A stretch of DNA of 64,000 bases from CAZBNB01 sp964493245 (GCA_964493245.1 CAZBNB010000006.1:1-64000), one strand, 5' to 3'. Positions 16,518 to 26,114 are shown, counted from the first letter of the stretch. The notes: generated from the sequence alone by a model not told the origin. Numbers and translations: made by a program.

Positions 16518-19307
16518 CTAGCCCATAGAGGGTGTCGTGTTATAACATCTGTCATATTCCGCATACAAATCTTTAAGTTGCTTAGAGGAATTGTCTTTAA
16601 CAGGCTTAGTCAATGTCTCACAAGCATTTAAAAGTGCATCGGCTGCGTTGATAGTTTCCTCTTTAGGCCTAAAAAACGCATGGTTATTTCTTTTGCCTAC
16701 GAGATGCTTTAAATCGGTCTGTAATGTGACTTTTGCTTTTGCATTTTTATCACATCTACTGGCATTATCTAGTATTTTATCTACCAGAATACCGGTACTT
16801 TTTGCCAACGCTTCATCATTTTGAATGATAAAAAAGCTTGCTAACCAGGTCCAGAAAGACGTTTGTTTTTGAGCTTGATACTGCGTTTCTGCTAACACTT
16901 TAATGAGCATTGGCATAAACAAAATCAAGTCTTTTTCTTGCATTTGTTTTACATGAGTTAACAATCGATTTAATTTTGTTAACTCTTTTGTAAAATCATG
17001 TCGATACGTTTTTTGCAGCGTCATGTAAGAATAAGACCCGACTAACGAAGCGCGTTCTGTCTGTAAATCCTCAATGATGGCTTGCAAATAAAGCCCATGA
17101 TGATGATCTGTCAATGATGGGTGCTTCAATGCGTCACGTAGCTTCTGAACAAATGGCGCTGCTTTAACGATGTCAGCAATAGCCCAGAATATCGACTCTT
17201 GAACAGGCGACTGAGGTATTTGTTGAATCCAAATATCATTGTTTTCATCGCTTGTGAACTCATAAAAGCGAGCAGGAAAGTGTCGATTTAATTTGTCGCT
17301 CAGTTTCGCTTGATTGACTGGGCGCCCGGTTTGAAGCTTATAAACATTTTTCTTGGCAAGATCATCTTGAAATAATTGTGCGAACAAATCACGCATAGAT
17401 GATACGGATTTGACAGAGTCAGAAGCGGAGATGGCTCTTTTTTGAATGTAACGGTTGCCATCCCTCTCTGTTAAAAGCAGGCTCACATCACTATCTGCAG
17501 CTAAGTATTCCGTCTCTACTGGCATTTCTAGACTCAGTTTAGTTCTTTTATTCGCAACTGTAAAAACATTATTAAAAATAAAAACTGACCTTTCTTTATG
17601 GTCTTTGATGACTTGAGTGATATCTAATTTACTGGCATTTGTTGAAACATTGTAAATTGGAATCGATTCGGACTTTGTCAAAGATTTTAATTGATTACTG
17701 ATTAAATTAATCTCTTCAGCGGGTGTGCTATCATTCACAACCAAGACATATCCACTGTCATTCGGTTGATATTTAGGTGTCACTAAAACATTTATTTTCT
17801 TACAATTAATTTCACGCCACTGTGTGTTTGTTGTGTCAGAGGAATCACCCAATAGCGGCCAATGTAAAGAAATATCTAACGTTTGATTATATGCATTATT
17901 CGTATCTGTTGATTGAAACGGTATTTGCCAGGTGTGTTGATCAGCTAATATTTCAGTGTCATGACCATTTTGTGACAACATGATCTTCGCTTGGCGCTTA
18001 TCATGAATTTCTCTTTTAATCGCCTGATCATGCTGTACTGTTGTTTGAATAGATAGCGTCTCTCCGCTCAAAACAGACATATTGGCATTGATGGGGGCTA
18101 AACTGACGGGGTAACCTGCAGAAATAGCATAAGTTTGTGTTGCCCCCTGATAAGGCCTATTTAAGCGAGGATTATACACCGCAAATGGTAATTCTAAGCG
18201 CTGATGATAAATAGATTGAGGATGCAAAAGTTGAAACCGTATTGGATTTGAGGCATCTGTGCTCATTTGAGCATTGGGCGCAATAGGATCAACATGCGAG
18301 GCTTGAAGCAGTTTTATCCCTTCCGTAGATGAAACCAATACTTGATTCGAATGAGGTGTCGACATGGTATGTGGTACAGATAGATTTCGAGGTTGATTCG
18401 TGAGTAACGCATGTACCTCAACAACTTCACCATACTCAAACCTTTTTGGTACTGCCGTTAACGATTCGCCTTTGTATTTTATATCTTTAAATTTAAACTG
18501 ATAAGGCTGAGCATGGGTCTGGCCATTGGTATGATACGTAATATTACCATTTGAGCCTTTTTTACCGTCGTAAAGGGCGTGCGTTGGTTGATACCCCGGG
18601 CTACCTGTTGGGCCATTTTGTCCACCAGAAATAGTTCTTTGTATCGGTATATAAGTGATATCCACATGAGGATGCCCGTGCTGATGAGGGTGAAAAGAGA
18701 GGCTGGGATCAGAATAATGGCAATGGTGGCCATAAGAGTAAAGGAAATCATCATGGCACGAATAGTGATTATGATAATGAACACTTTCTATCCAAACTGT
18801 GTATGTGGACGAGCGCCCCCCGGCACCACCATCTCCACCTTGACCGGCACGACCATGCCTACCAGCCCTACCACCCGCACCGCCTTGGGCACTCAATTTT
18901 AAAGCATCAAGTAAATCAACATCTGAATCATCGTAATAAATAGCAATATTTCCGCCATCTTTCCCATCGGTCCCACTTGTACCTGCTGTTGCGTCAGAAC
19001 CGTTGCCACCAGGTCCACCATTAGTCCCAGATATTTCTCTAGTAAAAAAAATAGAACGCTCAAGATAAGCATTGTTTCCAGGGAGTCCAGTAGCCCCTTT
19101 TTGACCATCTCTTCCATTAGTACCGTGTTTACCATCAGCACCGTTGGCATTAATAAAAGTCACTGTATTGAGAGAACCAGTATGAAGGATTTTAGAGCCA
19201 TCAGCGGCTATTAATTGATATTGCTGGTTATCAGTCAAAACAATTTTTGCTGCCAACATTTTTCTATCAAATAGATCTTCCTGCACATCGTAACGCAATT
19301 CAGTCAT
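16518..19307 (-). CDS. Large collagen-like, His-rich orphan protein
   Basis: 929 residues, no signal peptide visible. The first 50 residues are a short folded cap. Gly-X-Y-like runs follow at about 56-79 (GADGKHGTNGRDGQKGATG), 94-119, 142-165 (GGAGGRAGRHGRAGQGGDGG) and 228-238. Between them, residues 178-214 are strikingly rich in His with two Cys (GHHCHYSD, FHPHQHGHPH), a possible metal-binding stretch. Residues 260-930 are a non-repetitive mixed region I do not recognise, with a helical C-terminal third. AGAGG lies five bases before the ATG. A family B element starts 15 bp upstream and a family A fragment lies downstream. A secreted effector or surface protein is possible; neither is shown. 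Confidence 0.7.
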   Translation of the reverse strand: MTELRYDVQEDLFDRKMLAAKIVLTDNQQYQLIAADGSKILHTGSLNTVTFINANGADGKHGTNGRDGQKGATGLPGNNAYLERSIFFTREISGTNGGPGGNGSDATAGTSGTDGKDGGNIAIYYDDSDVDLLDALKLSAQGGAGGRAGRHGRAGQGGDGGAGGRSSTYTVWIESVHYHNHYSCHDDFLYSYGHHCHYSDPSLSFHPHQHGHPHVDITYIPIQRTISGGQNGPTGSPGYQPTHALYDGKKGSNGNITYHTNGQTHAQPYQFKFKDIKYKGESLTAVPKRFEYGEVVEVHALLTNQPRNLSVPHTMSTPHSNQVLVSSTEGIKLLQASHVDPIAPNAQMSTDASNPIRFQLLHPQSIYHQRLELPFAVYNPRLNRPYQGATQTYAISAGYPVSLAPINANMSVLSGETLSIQTTVQHDQAIKREIHDKRQAKIMLSQNGHDTEILADQHTWQIPFQSTDTNNAYNQTLDISLHWPLLGDSSDTTNTQWREINCKKINVLVTPKYQPNDSGYVLVVNDSTPAEEINLISNQLKSLTKSESIPIYNVSTNASKLDITQVIKDHKERSVFIFNNVFTVANKRTKLSLEMPVETEYLAADSDVSLLLTERDGNRYIQKRAISASDSVKSVSSMRDLFAQLFQDDLAKKNVYKLQTGRPVNQAKLSDKLNRHFPARFYEFTSDENNDIWIQQIPQSPVQESIFWAIADIVKAAPFVQKLRDALKHPSLTDHHHGLYLQAIIEDLQTERASLVGSYSYMTLQKTYRHDFTKELTKLNRLLTHVKQMQEKDLILFMPMLIKVLAETQYQAQKQTSFWTWLASFFIIQNDEALAKSTGILVDKILDNASRCDKNAKAKVTLQTDLKHLVGKRNNHAFFRPKEETINAADALLNACETLTKPVKDNSSKQLKDLYAEYDRCYNTTPSMG

Positions 19308-19321
19308 ATTTACCTCTGTGA

Positions 19322-19494
19322 ACCCCTGTTCGGAGTTTTTATGCTTTTAAACCTTCGATAAATCAATGATTACTTCGTTAAACGCTCTAAAAAATGCTCA
19401 CATTAGCGCTGCTAGTGCTGCGCTTTTTTAGAGCGTTTGCCTCGTGCTCATTGATTTCTCTCGATTTAAAAGCATAAAAACTCCGAACTGGGGT
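19322..19494. repeat. Family B inverted-repeat element, copy 1
   Basis: 173 bp, ACCCCTGTTCGGAG at the left and CTCCGAACTGGGGT at the right. The subterminal TTTTTATGCTTTTAAA is repeated inverted, and there is a central stem AACGCTCTAAAAAA...TTTTTTAGAGCGTTT. Flanks TCTGTGA and TATGTGA differ at one base, so the 8-bp duplication seen in the other copies is decayed here. Reading toward the collagen-like gene, TTGATT and CATAAA are 17 bp apart near the end. Confidence 0.85.
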
Positions 19495-19823
19495 TATGTG
19501 ATGCTTAATGATGCGGCATATTAACACTATTTTGCTTAAATAAACAACATTAGCGTTAAATCATTAACAATAACGTTCAGGGGGGAGCATACTTGAATCT
19601 CGGGAAACAGCTGGCGTTAAAATTGACCAATTAGGATCTGTTGACATTTGAGCCCTCTGTATTTGTAATCAAAGAAGTCAAATGTTGCAATATATGCTCA
19701 GTTTGTGCGTCGCACAGCTTGTCCGCGAGATGGAGAATTTACTTCACATCTCTGGATGTCAGGGACAAACCGCAGAACGTTGAGGCGGTAGAGAGGTGTA
19801 TATTTTTAATATCATTCACTGCT
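19495..19823. other. Gene-free gap between family B element and anmK
   Basis: 329 bp. A minus-strand stretch around 19632-19740 is open without a start (it reads LHLADKLCDAQTEHILQHL) and could be a gene scrap; I do not recognise it. CATTTGAG and CAAATG motifs occur in inverted positions around 19645 and 19680. The longer plus-strand frame here is cysteine-rich and lacks any protein-like pattern. Confidence 0.4.
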
Positions 19824-20924
19824 CTAAAACAAACCGGGATAAATGACACCCAAAACAGCGGGTTTAGTAGCGCCGGTAATGGCGTGCAGATCAAAGGGGC
19901 GACGAGCAAGCGTTTGGCAAGCTAACCAAGCAAACATCATCGCCTCCAAATAATCAGGATCAATCCCAACCGTCGCCGTACTGGCAACGTGATGGGTTGT
20001 GAGCATGGTTTGTAACTGATTCGTCAATGCTTGATTATGCGCGCCACCACCACATAGCAGCACCCTTTTAGTGTGGTTCGCATGTGATTGTGTCGCACGA
20101 GCAATCAATGTTGCCGTGAGTGCCAGTAACGTTGATTGCACATCGGCCGCCGCGTAATGTTGACTGCCAATGTGTGTCGCTAACCAAGCCAATGAAAAAT
20201 ACTCTTTACCAATGCTCTTAGGGGGAAGTTGCTGAAAATAAACATCGCTTAATAGCGACTGTAATAAAGGCTCTATGATCTGCCCAGAAGATGCCCAAGC
20301 TCCTTGATGATCAAAACGCATATTTTGATGTTTTGCAATCCAAGCGTCCATAAGACAATTGCCAGGCCCAATATCAAAGCCCATCACAGTTTCATCTTCT
20401 TTAAACACCGTCAGATTGGCAATACCGCCCAAATTGACGACCGCTGTTGATGGCGCAATATGTGCAAACAGCTCGCGGTGATATAAAGGCGCAAAAGGAG
20501 CCCCCTGCCCGCCTAAAACCAAATCGCGGGTACGGAAATCGGCAATCACGGTCATCCCTGTTCGTTCCGCAATGGTATGCGGACACGCTAATTGCAGGGT
20601 ATAAGGAATCGTCGCAAAAGCATCGTGACAAATGGTTTGCCCATGACTGCCAATCGCTGTCACAGCGTCACGTGATATATCTGTCATTTGCAAAACGGCT
20701 AAGGCAGCATCAGCAAATTCTCGCCCTAAAAGGGTATGCAATTGAATCAGTGCTGCGGGTGAAATACGAGCATCTTGATGCATGACTTGATGGAGTTGTT
20801 CGCGTGCTGTCGATGAATAAGGTTTGGTCATACCCGCAATCAAACGATGTTGATCCACATCAACCAACGCGGCATCAATCCCATCCATACTGGTACCCGA
20901 CATTAAACCAATGCATAAAGTCAT
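19824..20924 (-). CDS. anmK: Anhydro-N-acetylmuramic acid kinase
   Basis: Phosphorylates 1,6-anhydro-MurNAc during peptidoglycan recycling. The N-terminal CIGLMSGTSMDGIDAAL is the AnmK signature. IGSHGQTICH, NLGGIANLT, GFDIGPGNCLMDAW and LLCGGGAHN follow in the expected order. ATG at 20924 overlaps the tatD stop as ATGA, which decides the start over a longer frame. It fits functionally with mltA and mltG, which make anhydromuropeptides. 366 residues. Confidence 0.95.
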   Translation of the reverse strand: MTLCIGLMSGTSMDGIDAALVDVDQHRLIAGMTKPYSSTAREQLHQVMHQDARISPAALIQLHTLLGREFADAALAVLQMTDISRDAVTAIGSHGQTICHDAFATIPYTLQLACPHTIAERTGMTVIADFRTRDLVLGGQGAPFAPLYHRELFAHIAPSTAVVNLGGIANLTVFKEDETVMGFDIGPGNCLMDAWIAKHQNMRFDHQGAWASSGQIIEPLLQSLLSDVYFQQLPPKSIGKEYFSLAWLATHIGSQHYAAADVQSTLLALTATLIARATQSHANHTKRVLLCGGGAHNQALTNQLQTMLTTHHVASTATVGIDPDYLEAMMFAWLACQTLARRPFDLHAITGATKPAVLGVIYPGLF

Positions 20925-21709
20925 CGTGACACACTCGAAAAACAACGGTAAAAATTATCTGTGGTTGCTGCAGCAATTTTCTCAAAAGGCTCATCACGCA
21001 ATTGGCTCAATGCTTCTGCCACATATTTGACCAAAGCGGGATGATTTTGCTTACCTCGAAAAGGCACTGGCGCTAAATAAGGAGAATCTGTTTCGATTAA
21101 CAGCCTATCCAAAGGCATTTTTTTGGCAACTTCGTGTAAAGCCGTGGCATTTTTAAAACTCACAATGCCTGACAATGAAATATAAAAATTGAGATCCATC
21201 GCTCGTTTTGCAATATCCCAGCTCTCAGTAAAACAATGCATCACGCCACCAATATCACGGGCGCTTTCAGCCTGCATGATATTTAATGTTTCTTCAGCAG
21301 CTTGACGGGTATGAATAATCAGTGGTTTTTGTGTTTGTAATGCTGTTTGAATATGCGTTCGAAAGCGAAAACATTGGTTATCTTTAATCGCGTCGGTCTC
21401 CGCACGATAAAAATCGAGCCCGGTTTCTCCTAATGCCACACATTGAGGATCTTTTGCATATTGCATCAGCAGATCAGCATCAAAGTTATCGACGCATTCG
21501 GTATCGGGATGAACCCCCACTGAGGCACTGACTTGCGTATAGCGTGTTGCTAAGTCTTTTAAGATAGGCCAATCTTCTAATTCGACTGACACACACAACA
21601 TATGGGCTACACCATTGGCTTTCGCTTGGTTTAAAACAGGGTCTAGTTGGTTATCAAATTCCGTTAAATCCAATCGATTTAAATGACAATGCGAATCAAT
21701 CAGCATCAC
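20921..21709 (-). CDS. tatD: TatD-family metal-dependent deoxyribonuclease
   Basis: 262 residues. Metal ligands of the amidohydrolase-type barrel are in LIDSHCHLNRLD, ALGETGLDFYR, PLIIHTRQA, GVMHCFTES and LLIETDSPYLAP. It follows holB with an overlap of 14 bp, and the order tmk-holB-tatD is standard in gammaproteobacteria, though the pilZ gene often found between holB and tatD is absent. By sequence alone it could be named YcfH. Confidence 0.92.
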   Translation of the reverse strand: MMLIDSHCHLNRLDLTEFDNQLDPVLNQAKANGVAHMLCVSVELEDWPILKDLATRYTQVSASVGVHPDTECVDNFDADLLMQYAKDPQCVALGETGLDFYRAETDAIKDNQCFRFRTHIQTALQTQKPLIIHTRQAAEETLNIMQAESARDIGGVMHCFTESWDIAKRAMDLNFYISLSGIVSFKNATALHEVAKKMPLDRLLIETDSPYLAPVPFRGKQNHPALVKYVAEALSQLRDEPFEKIAAATTDNFYRCFSSVSR

Positions 21710-22556
21710 AAAATCCCATTAATAAATAATTGAGCGTCAAAGAAGCATTTAAATTGACCTGCCGCAGCAGTAGCTTTGACGTTTCTTGTATTCTATCAAG
21801 TTGTTTCATCCATGTCTCGGTTGTTCGCGTATTCACGATGTCTTTAATCCATGCATTTGCGTACTGATGTGTTCTGGCTGCGCGAAACACAGCAGCCGTA
21901 ACTAAGTACAACCAATCTACAACTTCTTGTAAAGTTTGTTTAGACCATTTTTCCGCTAAGACCCAAGGCGTCATTGAACCAATTAACAGTGCTTGGAAGC
22001 TCTGCATCCACTCAGGTTGTAATGTTATCTTTGCATAAACAGAAACACATGCCACATCTGGGACTGCATAGCGCTGACAGCGGCTCATTAAAGTCGCAGG
22101 AAGAGAGCTCCCTGCTTTGGCTAAAATAAAAAATCGAACGCGTGCTGGCGGCTCTTCTAAAACTTTAAGCAATGCATTCGCAGCAAACGTATTCAACGTC
22201 TCCGCAGCTTCAATCACAATACAACGATACTGACCACATTGTGATGTTTGATAAACAACGTCAGATAAAGCACGAATAGATTCAACCTTAATGACACCCG
22301 ACTCTTCCGGTTGAATACGATATAGATCAGGATGGGTATTGGCTATGAGGCGTTTACAAGGTAAACAGTCCTCACAGGGTGCCGATACACCTTCACACAT
22401 TTGCATCGCTATCCAACGGTTTACAAAAGGACGTACGGCTGTTTCTAAATCGCCGAAAAGCAAATAAGCATGAGCCAACCGTTGACGGTGTGTCAACGAT
22501 TCGATTGTCTGCCAGAGCGACGTATGTGAGGGTAATGCGGTTAAAGTTTTCTGCAT
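21696..22556 (-). CDS. holB: DNA polymerase III delta' subunit
   Basis: Clamp-loader subunit. RLAHAYLLFGD corresponds to the degenerate P-loop region. A zinc module is formed by CEGVSAPCEDCLPCKR, TLNTFAANALLKVLEEPP is the conserved sensor/box VI stretch, and LMSRCQRY is the SRC motif. ATG 22556 is preferred to a TTG five codons upstream. 286 residues, slightly short for HolB because the C-terminal domain is reduced. Confidence 0.92.
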   Translation of the reverse strand: MQKTLTALPSHTSLWQTIESLTHRQRLAHAYLLFGDLETAVRPFVNRWIAMQMCEGVSAPCEDCLPCKRLIANTHPDLYRIQPEESGVIKVESIRALSDVVYQTSQCGQYRCIVIEAAETLNTFAANALLKVLEEPPARVRFFILAKAGSSLPATLMSRCQRYAVPDVACVSVYAKITLQPEWMQSFQALLIGSMTPWVLAEKWSKQTLQEVVDWLYLVTAAVFRAARTHQYANAWIKDIVNTRTTETWMKQLDRIQETSKLLLRQVNLNASLTLNYLLMGFCDAD

Positions 22557-22580
22557 AATTTTAAATTTCAAAAAGAAGCT

Positions 22581-22703
22581 ATAGTGAGTTAACTTTATAA
22601 ATGACCCTGCATTCTAAGCACAATAAAAGATCTCTCCTAAACAGGAGATCTCTCGCTTTGCTCGAGATGACATGGCTCGAGCATTTAAAAATTAACCCAC
22701 TAT
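22581..22703. repeat. Short element with ATAGTGRGTTAA ends (family F)
   Basis: 123 bp framed by ATAGTGAGTTAA and TTAACCCACTAT, 11 of 12 complementary. Inside is AGATCTCTCC-TAAACA-GGAGATCT, followed by CTCGCTTTGCTCGAGATGACA, which resembles the widespread bacterial intergenic repeat around GAGCGNAGCGAGGGATCT. Read leftward the inner hairpin is followed by TTTTATT and can serve as the tmk terminator. The rest of the 22572-22798 gap holds no gene. Confidence 0.55.
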
Positions 22704-22798
22704 GGTACAGCGTCTCACTGATTTAATCATGGGCTATCTTAGCTGGCATTCAGATTTGCATCAGTAAAACGTTGTACTCGAGTTTGTTTTGTGTCAGC

Positions 22799-23434
22799 TC
22801 AGGCCGTTGCAAATACCTCACCTAATTTTGCTTTTAAAACATGTTGAACCATTGGCAATGGTTTATTTGCATCGACCACGATTGCTTGAGGCATGGTTTT
22901 AATTTGTTGATGATAGCACAAATGGACCGCTTTAAAGAAATCTAACGATTCTTGCTCCATTCTGTCCAATTGACTGCGTTTTGCAGCGCGTTGCAAACCA
23001 AGCTTAGGATCCACATCAAGAAACACCAAAATATCAGGCTGTAAAGATTGGACACAAAAAGCAGATAATGCTTTGAGCATGTCCATATCTAAACCTCGCC
23101 CACCACCTTGATAGGCATAACTGGATAACTCAAATCGATCCGCCAATACCCAACAACCACGCTGCAAAGCGGGTTTGATAACACGCTCTAATAATTGGAC
23201 CCTGGCTGCATAAAATAATAAAAGCTCAGCACGGGCGTCGAGAGGTTCATCTTCAGAGACGGTTTTTACCATTTGACGCACTGTTTCACCGACTTGTGTT
23301 CCACCAGGCTCACGGGTGGTAATGAACTCAATCTCCAAGTCTGTCAACATACGCTTAATGGTTTTGATGGCGGTGGTTTTTCCTGCTCCCTCCAACCCTT
23401 CGACAACAATAAACCGTCCTGGCGTTGTATTCAT
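22799..23434 (-). CDS. tmk: Thymidylate kinase
   Basis: Phosphorylates dTMP to dTDP. P-loop FIVVEGLEGAGKTT (residues 8-21), DR motif ADRFELSSYAYQGGGRGLD and the lid region RAAKRSQLDRME are all present. 211 residues is normal. Overlaps mltG by 4 bp (ATGA). In this operon it is followed by holB after a 240-bp space holding element F. Confidence 0.96.
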   Translation of the reverse strand: MNTTPGRFIVVEGLEGAGKTTAIKTIKRMLTDLEIEFITTREPGGTQVGETVRQMVKTVSEDEPLDARAELLLFYAARVQLLERVIKPALQRGCWVLADRFELSSYAYQGGGRGLDMDMLKALSAFCVQSLQPDILVFLDVDPKLGLQRAAKRSQLDRMEQESLDFFKAVHLCYHQQIKTMPQAIVVDANKPLPMVQHVLKAKLGEVFATA

Positions 23435-24441
23435 AATTTTTTCCTTATATAACGTTGAATCGCGCGACGCTGTGCTTCATAAGTTTCTGAAAAAACATGC
23501 GTGCCATCTCCTTTTGCTACGAAATAAAGATTTTTGGTCTTTTCAGGATGCGCCGCGGCATCAATCGCATCGCGTCCTACCATGGCAATCGGTGTAGGCG
23601 GTAATCCTTGATGACGATATGTATTATAAGGCGAATTATCTTGTAAATCTGCATGCAACAAGACGCCGTTATAACGCGCGCCCAATCCATAAATCACGGT
23701 TGGATCCATTTGCAGTGGCATGTGCTTTAGCAAGCGATTCATAATCACGCCTGAAATCATATGACGTTCAGTAGAAATAGCGGTTTCTTTTTCTAGTATA
23801 GAAGCTGCTATCAGCAGTTCATAAGGTGAGTGATAAGGCAAGTCAGCATCTCGGCTCTGCCATGATTTTAATAAATAATCACTTAAATCTTGATGTGCAC
23901 GCTGTAATATTGGTTTAGCAGATCCGCCGGCAATATACTGATACGTATCGGCCAAAAATAAACCCTCTAAGGCGTTTGGTGGTATTTGGCTTTGCAGATT
24001 GGTCATGTCTACCTGCACAATATCTTCGGGCGTGAAATGTAAATAAGGGGCTTGCTTTAAATGCGCCTCTATTTGTAACCACGTTGTGCCTTCGACAATG
24101 GTAAAGCGTGCTTTCATCACATCACCTTGTAACACCCGTTTTAATATGCCTTCAGCCGACTCTCCTGTCTCTATTTGATAAAATCCTGCTTTTAATTGTG
24201 TCGCTAAACCGCGTAAACGCAACTGACTAAGAAAACACATTTCACAGCGAATCAGGTTTTGTGTTTTTAAAAAATGCACAAAGTTTTTTGCCGTAGTATG
24301 GCGATCAACTTGAAAAATAATCGGTGCTTTTACACGAGGTTGCGCGGGTTGCTTGTTTAGATGGTAATTTAAAAACCAAGCCCCCGCAGCAATAAAGATA
24401 AAGACAACGACAAAAACAAATGGCTTAACCTTTGCTTTCAT
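23431..24441 (-). CDS. mltG: Endolytic murein transglycosylase MltG
   Basis: YceG-family enzyme that ends nascent glycan strands at the inner membrane. One N-terminal transmembrane helix (VFVVVFIFIAAGAWFLNY), then a LysM-like part and the catalytic domain with LIAASILEKETA (catalytic Glu), MQMDPTVIYGLG-type motif (LQMDPTVIYGLG) and SPYNTYRHQGLPPTPI. The ATG at 24441 overlaps the fabF end by 17 bp; the longer frame inside fabF is rejected. 336 residues. No pabC lies between fabF and mltG. Confidence 0.95.
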   Translation of the reverse strand: MKAKVKPFVFVVVFIFIAAGAWFLNYHLNKQPAQPRVKAPIIFQVDRHTTAKNFVHFLKTQNLIRCEMCFLSQLRLRGLATQLKAGFYQIETGESAEGILKRVLQGDVMKARFTIVEGTTWLQIEAHLKQAPYLHFTPEDIVQVDMTNLQSQIPPNALEGLFLADTYQYIAGGSAKPILQRAHQDLSDYLLKSWQSRDADLPYHSPYELLIAASILEKETAISTERHMISGVIMNRLLKHMPLQMDPTVIYGLGARYNGVLLHADLQDNSPYNTYRHQGLPPTPIAMVGRDAIDAAAHPEKTKNLYFVAKGDGTHVFSETYEAQRRAIQRYIRKKL

Positions 24442-25678
24442 CGTAACGCTTAAACAACAACGTACCGTTTGTACCACCAAATCCCAACGAATTACTCATG
24501 ACATATTCAATTCGACGATGCTCTGGTTTGTGTGGAACATAATTCAAATCACAGCCTTCATCTGGATTATCTAGATTAATCGTGGGTGGCGCAACCTGAT
24601 CACGAATCGCTAAAATGCTAAAAATCGCTTCAATTGCACCGGCTGCACCGAGCAAATGTCCGGTCATCGATTTGGTTGAACTCACCGCCAGACGATAAGC
24701 ATGATCACCAAACACCCGTTTGATCGCTTTGGTTTCATTTAAATCATTTAAATGAGTCGATGTGCCATGCGCATTAATGTAATCAATTTGATCCGGTCTC
24801 ACACCAGCATCTTGTAGGGTTGCATTAAAACAACGCGTTGCACCATCAGCATCTTCATCTGGTGCCGTAATATGGTATGCATCACCCGACATACCGAAGC
24901 CCACTAATTCGGCATAAATATGAGCACCACGTGCTTTAGCATGCTCATAATCTTCCAGAACCAACATACCAGCACCCTCTCCCATCACGAAACCATCACG
25001 ATCGCGATCCCAAGGTCTGGAGGCTTTTTCTGGCTCATCATTTCGTTTTGATAATGAACGCACCGCCGAAAAACCAGCTAAACATAAAGGCGTATTGGTC
25101 ATTTCAGAGCCACCACAAACCATCACATCCGCATCACCATAGGCAATCATACGTGCAGCAAGACCAATATTATGTGTACCGGATGTACAAGCTGTTACCA
25201 CTGCAATATTAGGGCCTTTTAAGTTGTATCGAATAGAAATTTGGCCAGCAAGCATATTAATAATGCCCGCGGGTATAAAAAAAGGAGAAACTTTGCGTGG
25301 GCCACCTTGCACAAGGCGATCTTGATTATTGGTTATCGTGAGAATGCCACCGATACCAGCGCCAGCAGCCACCCCAGCACGAGTAGATAAAGCATCATCC
25401 ATTTCTAATAAATTAGCATCCCGTATCGCTTCATGTGCAGCAACCATACCAAATTGCGTAAAAGGATCCATTTTGCGCGCATCTTTTGCGGGAATAAACG
25501 CCTCCACATCAAGATTTTTTACCTTTGCCCATATTTTAGTGGGGTATTCAGTCACATCGAAATCTTCAACCGTGCTCACACCACTTTTTCCGGCTAAAAT
25601 ATGACGCCAGGATTCTTCAACTGTCAAACCAACAGGGGACACCATGCCCATTCCGGTTACAACCACACGCCGTTTCAT
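24425..25678 (-). CDS. fabF: 3-oxoacyl-ACP synthase II
   Basis: Elongating condensing enzyme of type II fatty acid synthesis. The Cys-His-His triad is in VTACTSGTHNIG, AHGTSTHLND and SMTGHLLGAAG. C-terminal NSLGFGGTNGTLLF is typical. 417 residues. Separated from acpP by 187 bp, so it may have an additional promoter. Confidence 0.97.
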   Translation of the reverse strand: MKRRVVVTGMGMVSPVGLTVEESWRHILAGKSGVSTVEDFDVTEYPTKIWAKVKNLDVEAFIPAKDARKMDPFTQFGMVAAHEAIRDANLLEMDDALSTRAGVAAGAGIGGILTITNNQDRLVQGGPRKVSPFFIPAGIINMLAGQISIRYNLKGPNIAVVTACTSGTHNIGLAARMIAYGDADVMVCGGSEMTNTPLCLAGFSAVRSLSKRNDEPEKASRPWDRDRDGFVMGEGAGMLVLEDYEHAKARGAHIYAELVGFGMSGDAYHITAPDEDADGATRCFNATLQDAGVRPDQIDYINAHGTSTHLNDLNETKAIKRVFGDHAYRLAVSSTKSMTGHLLGAAGAIEAIFSILAIRDQVAPPTINLDNPDEGCDLNYVPHKPEHRRIEYVMSNSLGFGGTNGTLLFKRYDESKG

Positions 25679-25817
25679 TGATGATAACTCCTCATTAAGA
25701 AAGCCTGCTTTCCGTTTTTAATCTGCGTTTGCTCACTTTATTTTGAATTGATATTTTAAAACTGGCAGGCACTAACCTATAAATTGACTCTATACAGGTA
25801 CATATTATGTGTATTTT

Positions 25818-25844
25818 TGGGTATCAAAACAATTGTTCGATACC
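25818..25844. other. Hairpin between fabF and acpP
   Basis: GGGTATC and GATACCC separated by 13 bases, inside AT-rich DNA. No T run follows on the minus strand. It may partly end acpP transcripts or protect their 3' ends, a known way to make acpP more abundant than its neighbours. Confidence 0.4.
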
Positions 25845-25865
25845 CGAAAACAAGGTGAAATGTTA

Positions 25866-26114
25866 TTATTCTTCGTCTTTGTTCATGTTTGATTCGATGT
25901 AATCGATTGCTTCTTGAATCGTTGTAATTTTTTCAGCTTTTTCATCAGGAATTTCTGTTTCAAATTCTTCTTCTAGAGCCATTACCAATTCGACTGTGTC
26001 AAGAGAGTCAGCGCCTAAGTCATCAACAAAGGATGCATCATTGCTTAACTCATCTTCTTTAATGCCTAATTGTTCGACAACAATCTTGCGAACGCGCTCT
26101 TCTACTGTACTCAT
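25866..26114 (-). CDS. acpP: Acyl carrier protein
   Basis: 82 residues, highly acidic. The phosphopantetheine serine is in LGADSLDTVELVMALEEEF, the universal ACP motif. Carries growing acyl chains for FabD, FabG, FabF and PlsX. It lies after fabG with a 300-bp space that contains a good promoter. Confidence 0.98.
   Translation of the reverse strand: MSTVEERVRKIVVEQLGIKEDELSNDASFVDDLGADSLDTVELVMALEEEFETEIPDEKAEKITTIQEAIDYIESNMNKDEE

Noticed and set aside
19641..19925. 94-codon plus-strand frame in the gap before anmK
   Set aside because: It overlaps the end of anmK antisense, is rich in Cys, Ser and Arg without a pattern, and has no start signal.
25818..25844. Hairpin after acpP considered as a strong intrinsic terminator
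   Set aside because: It has no T run on the minus strand and fabF follows in the same direction, so full termination is unlikely; kept only as a hairpin.
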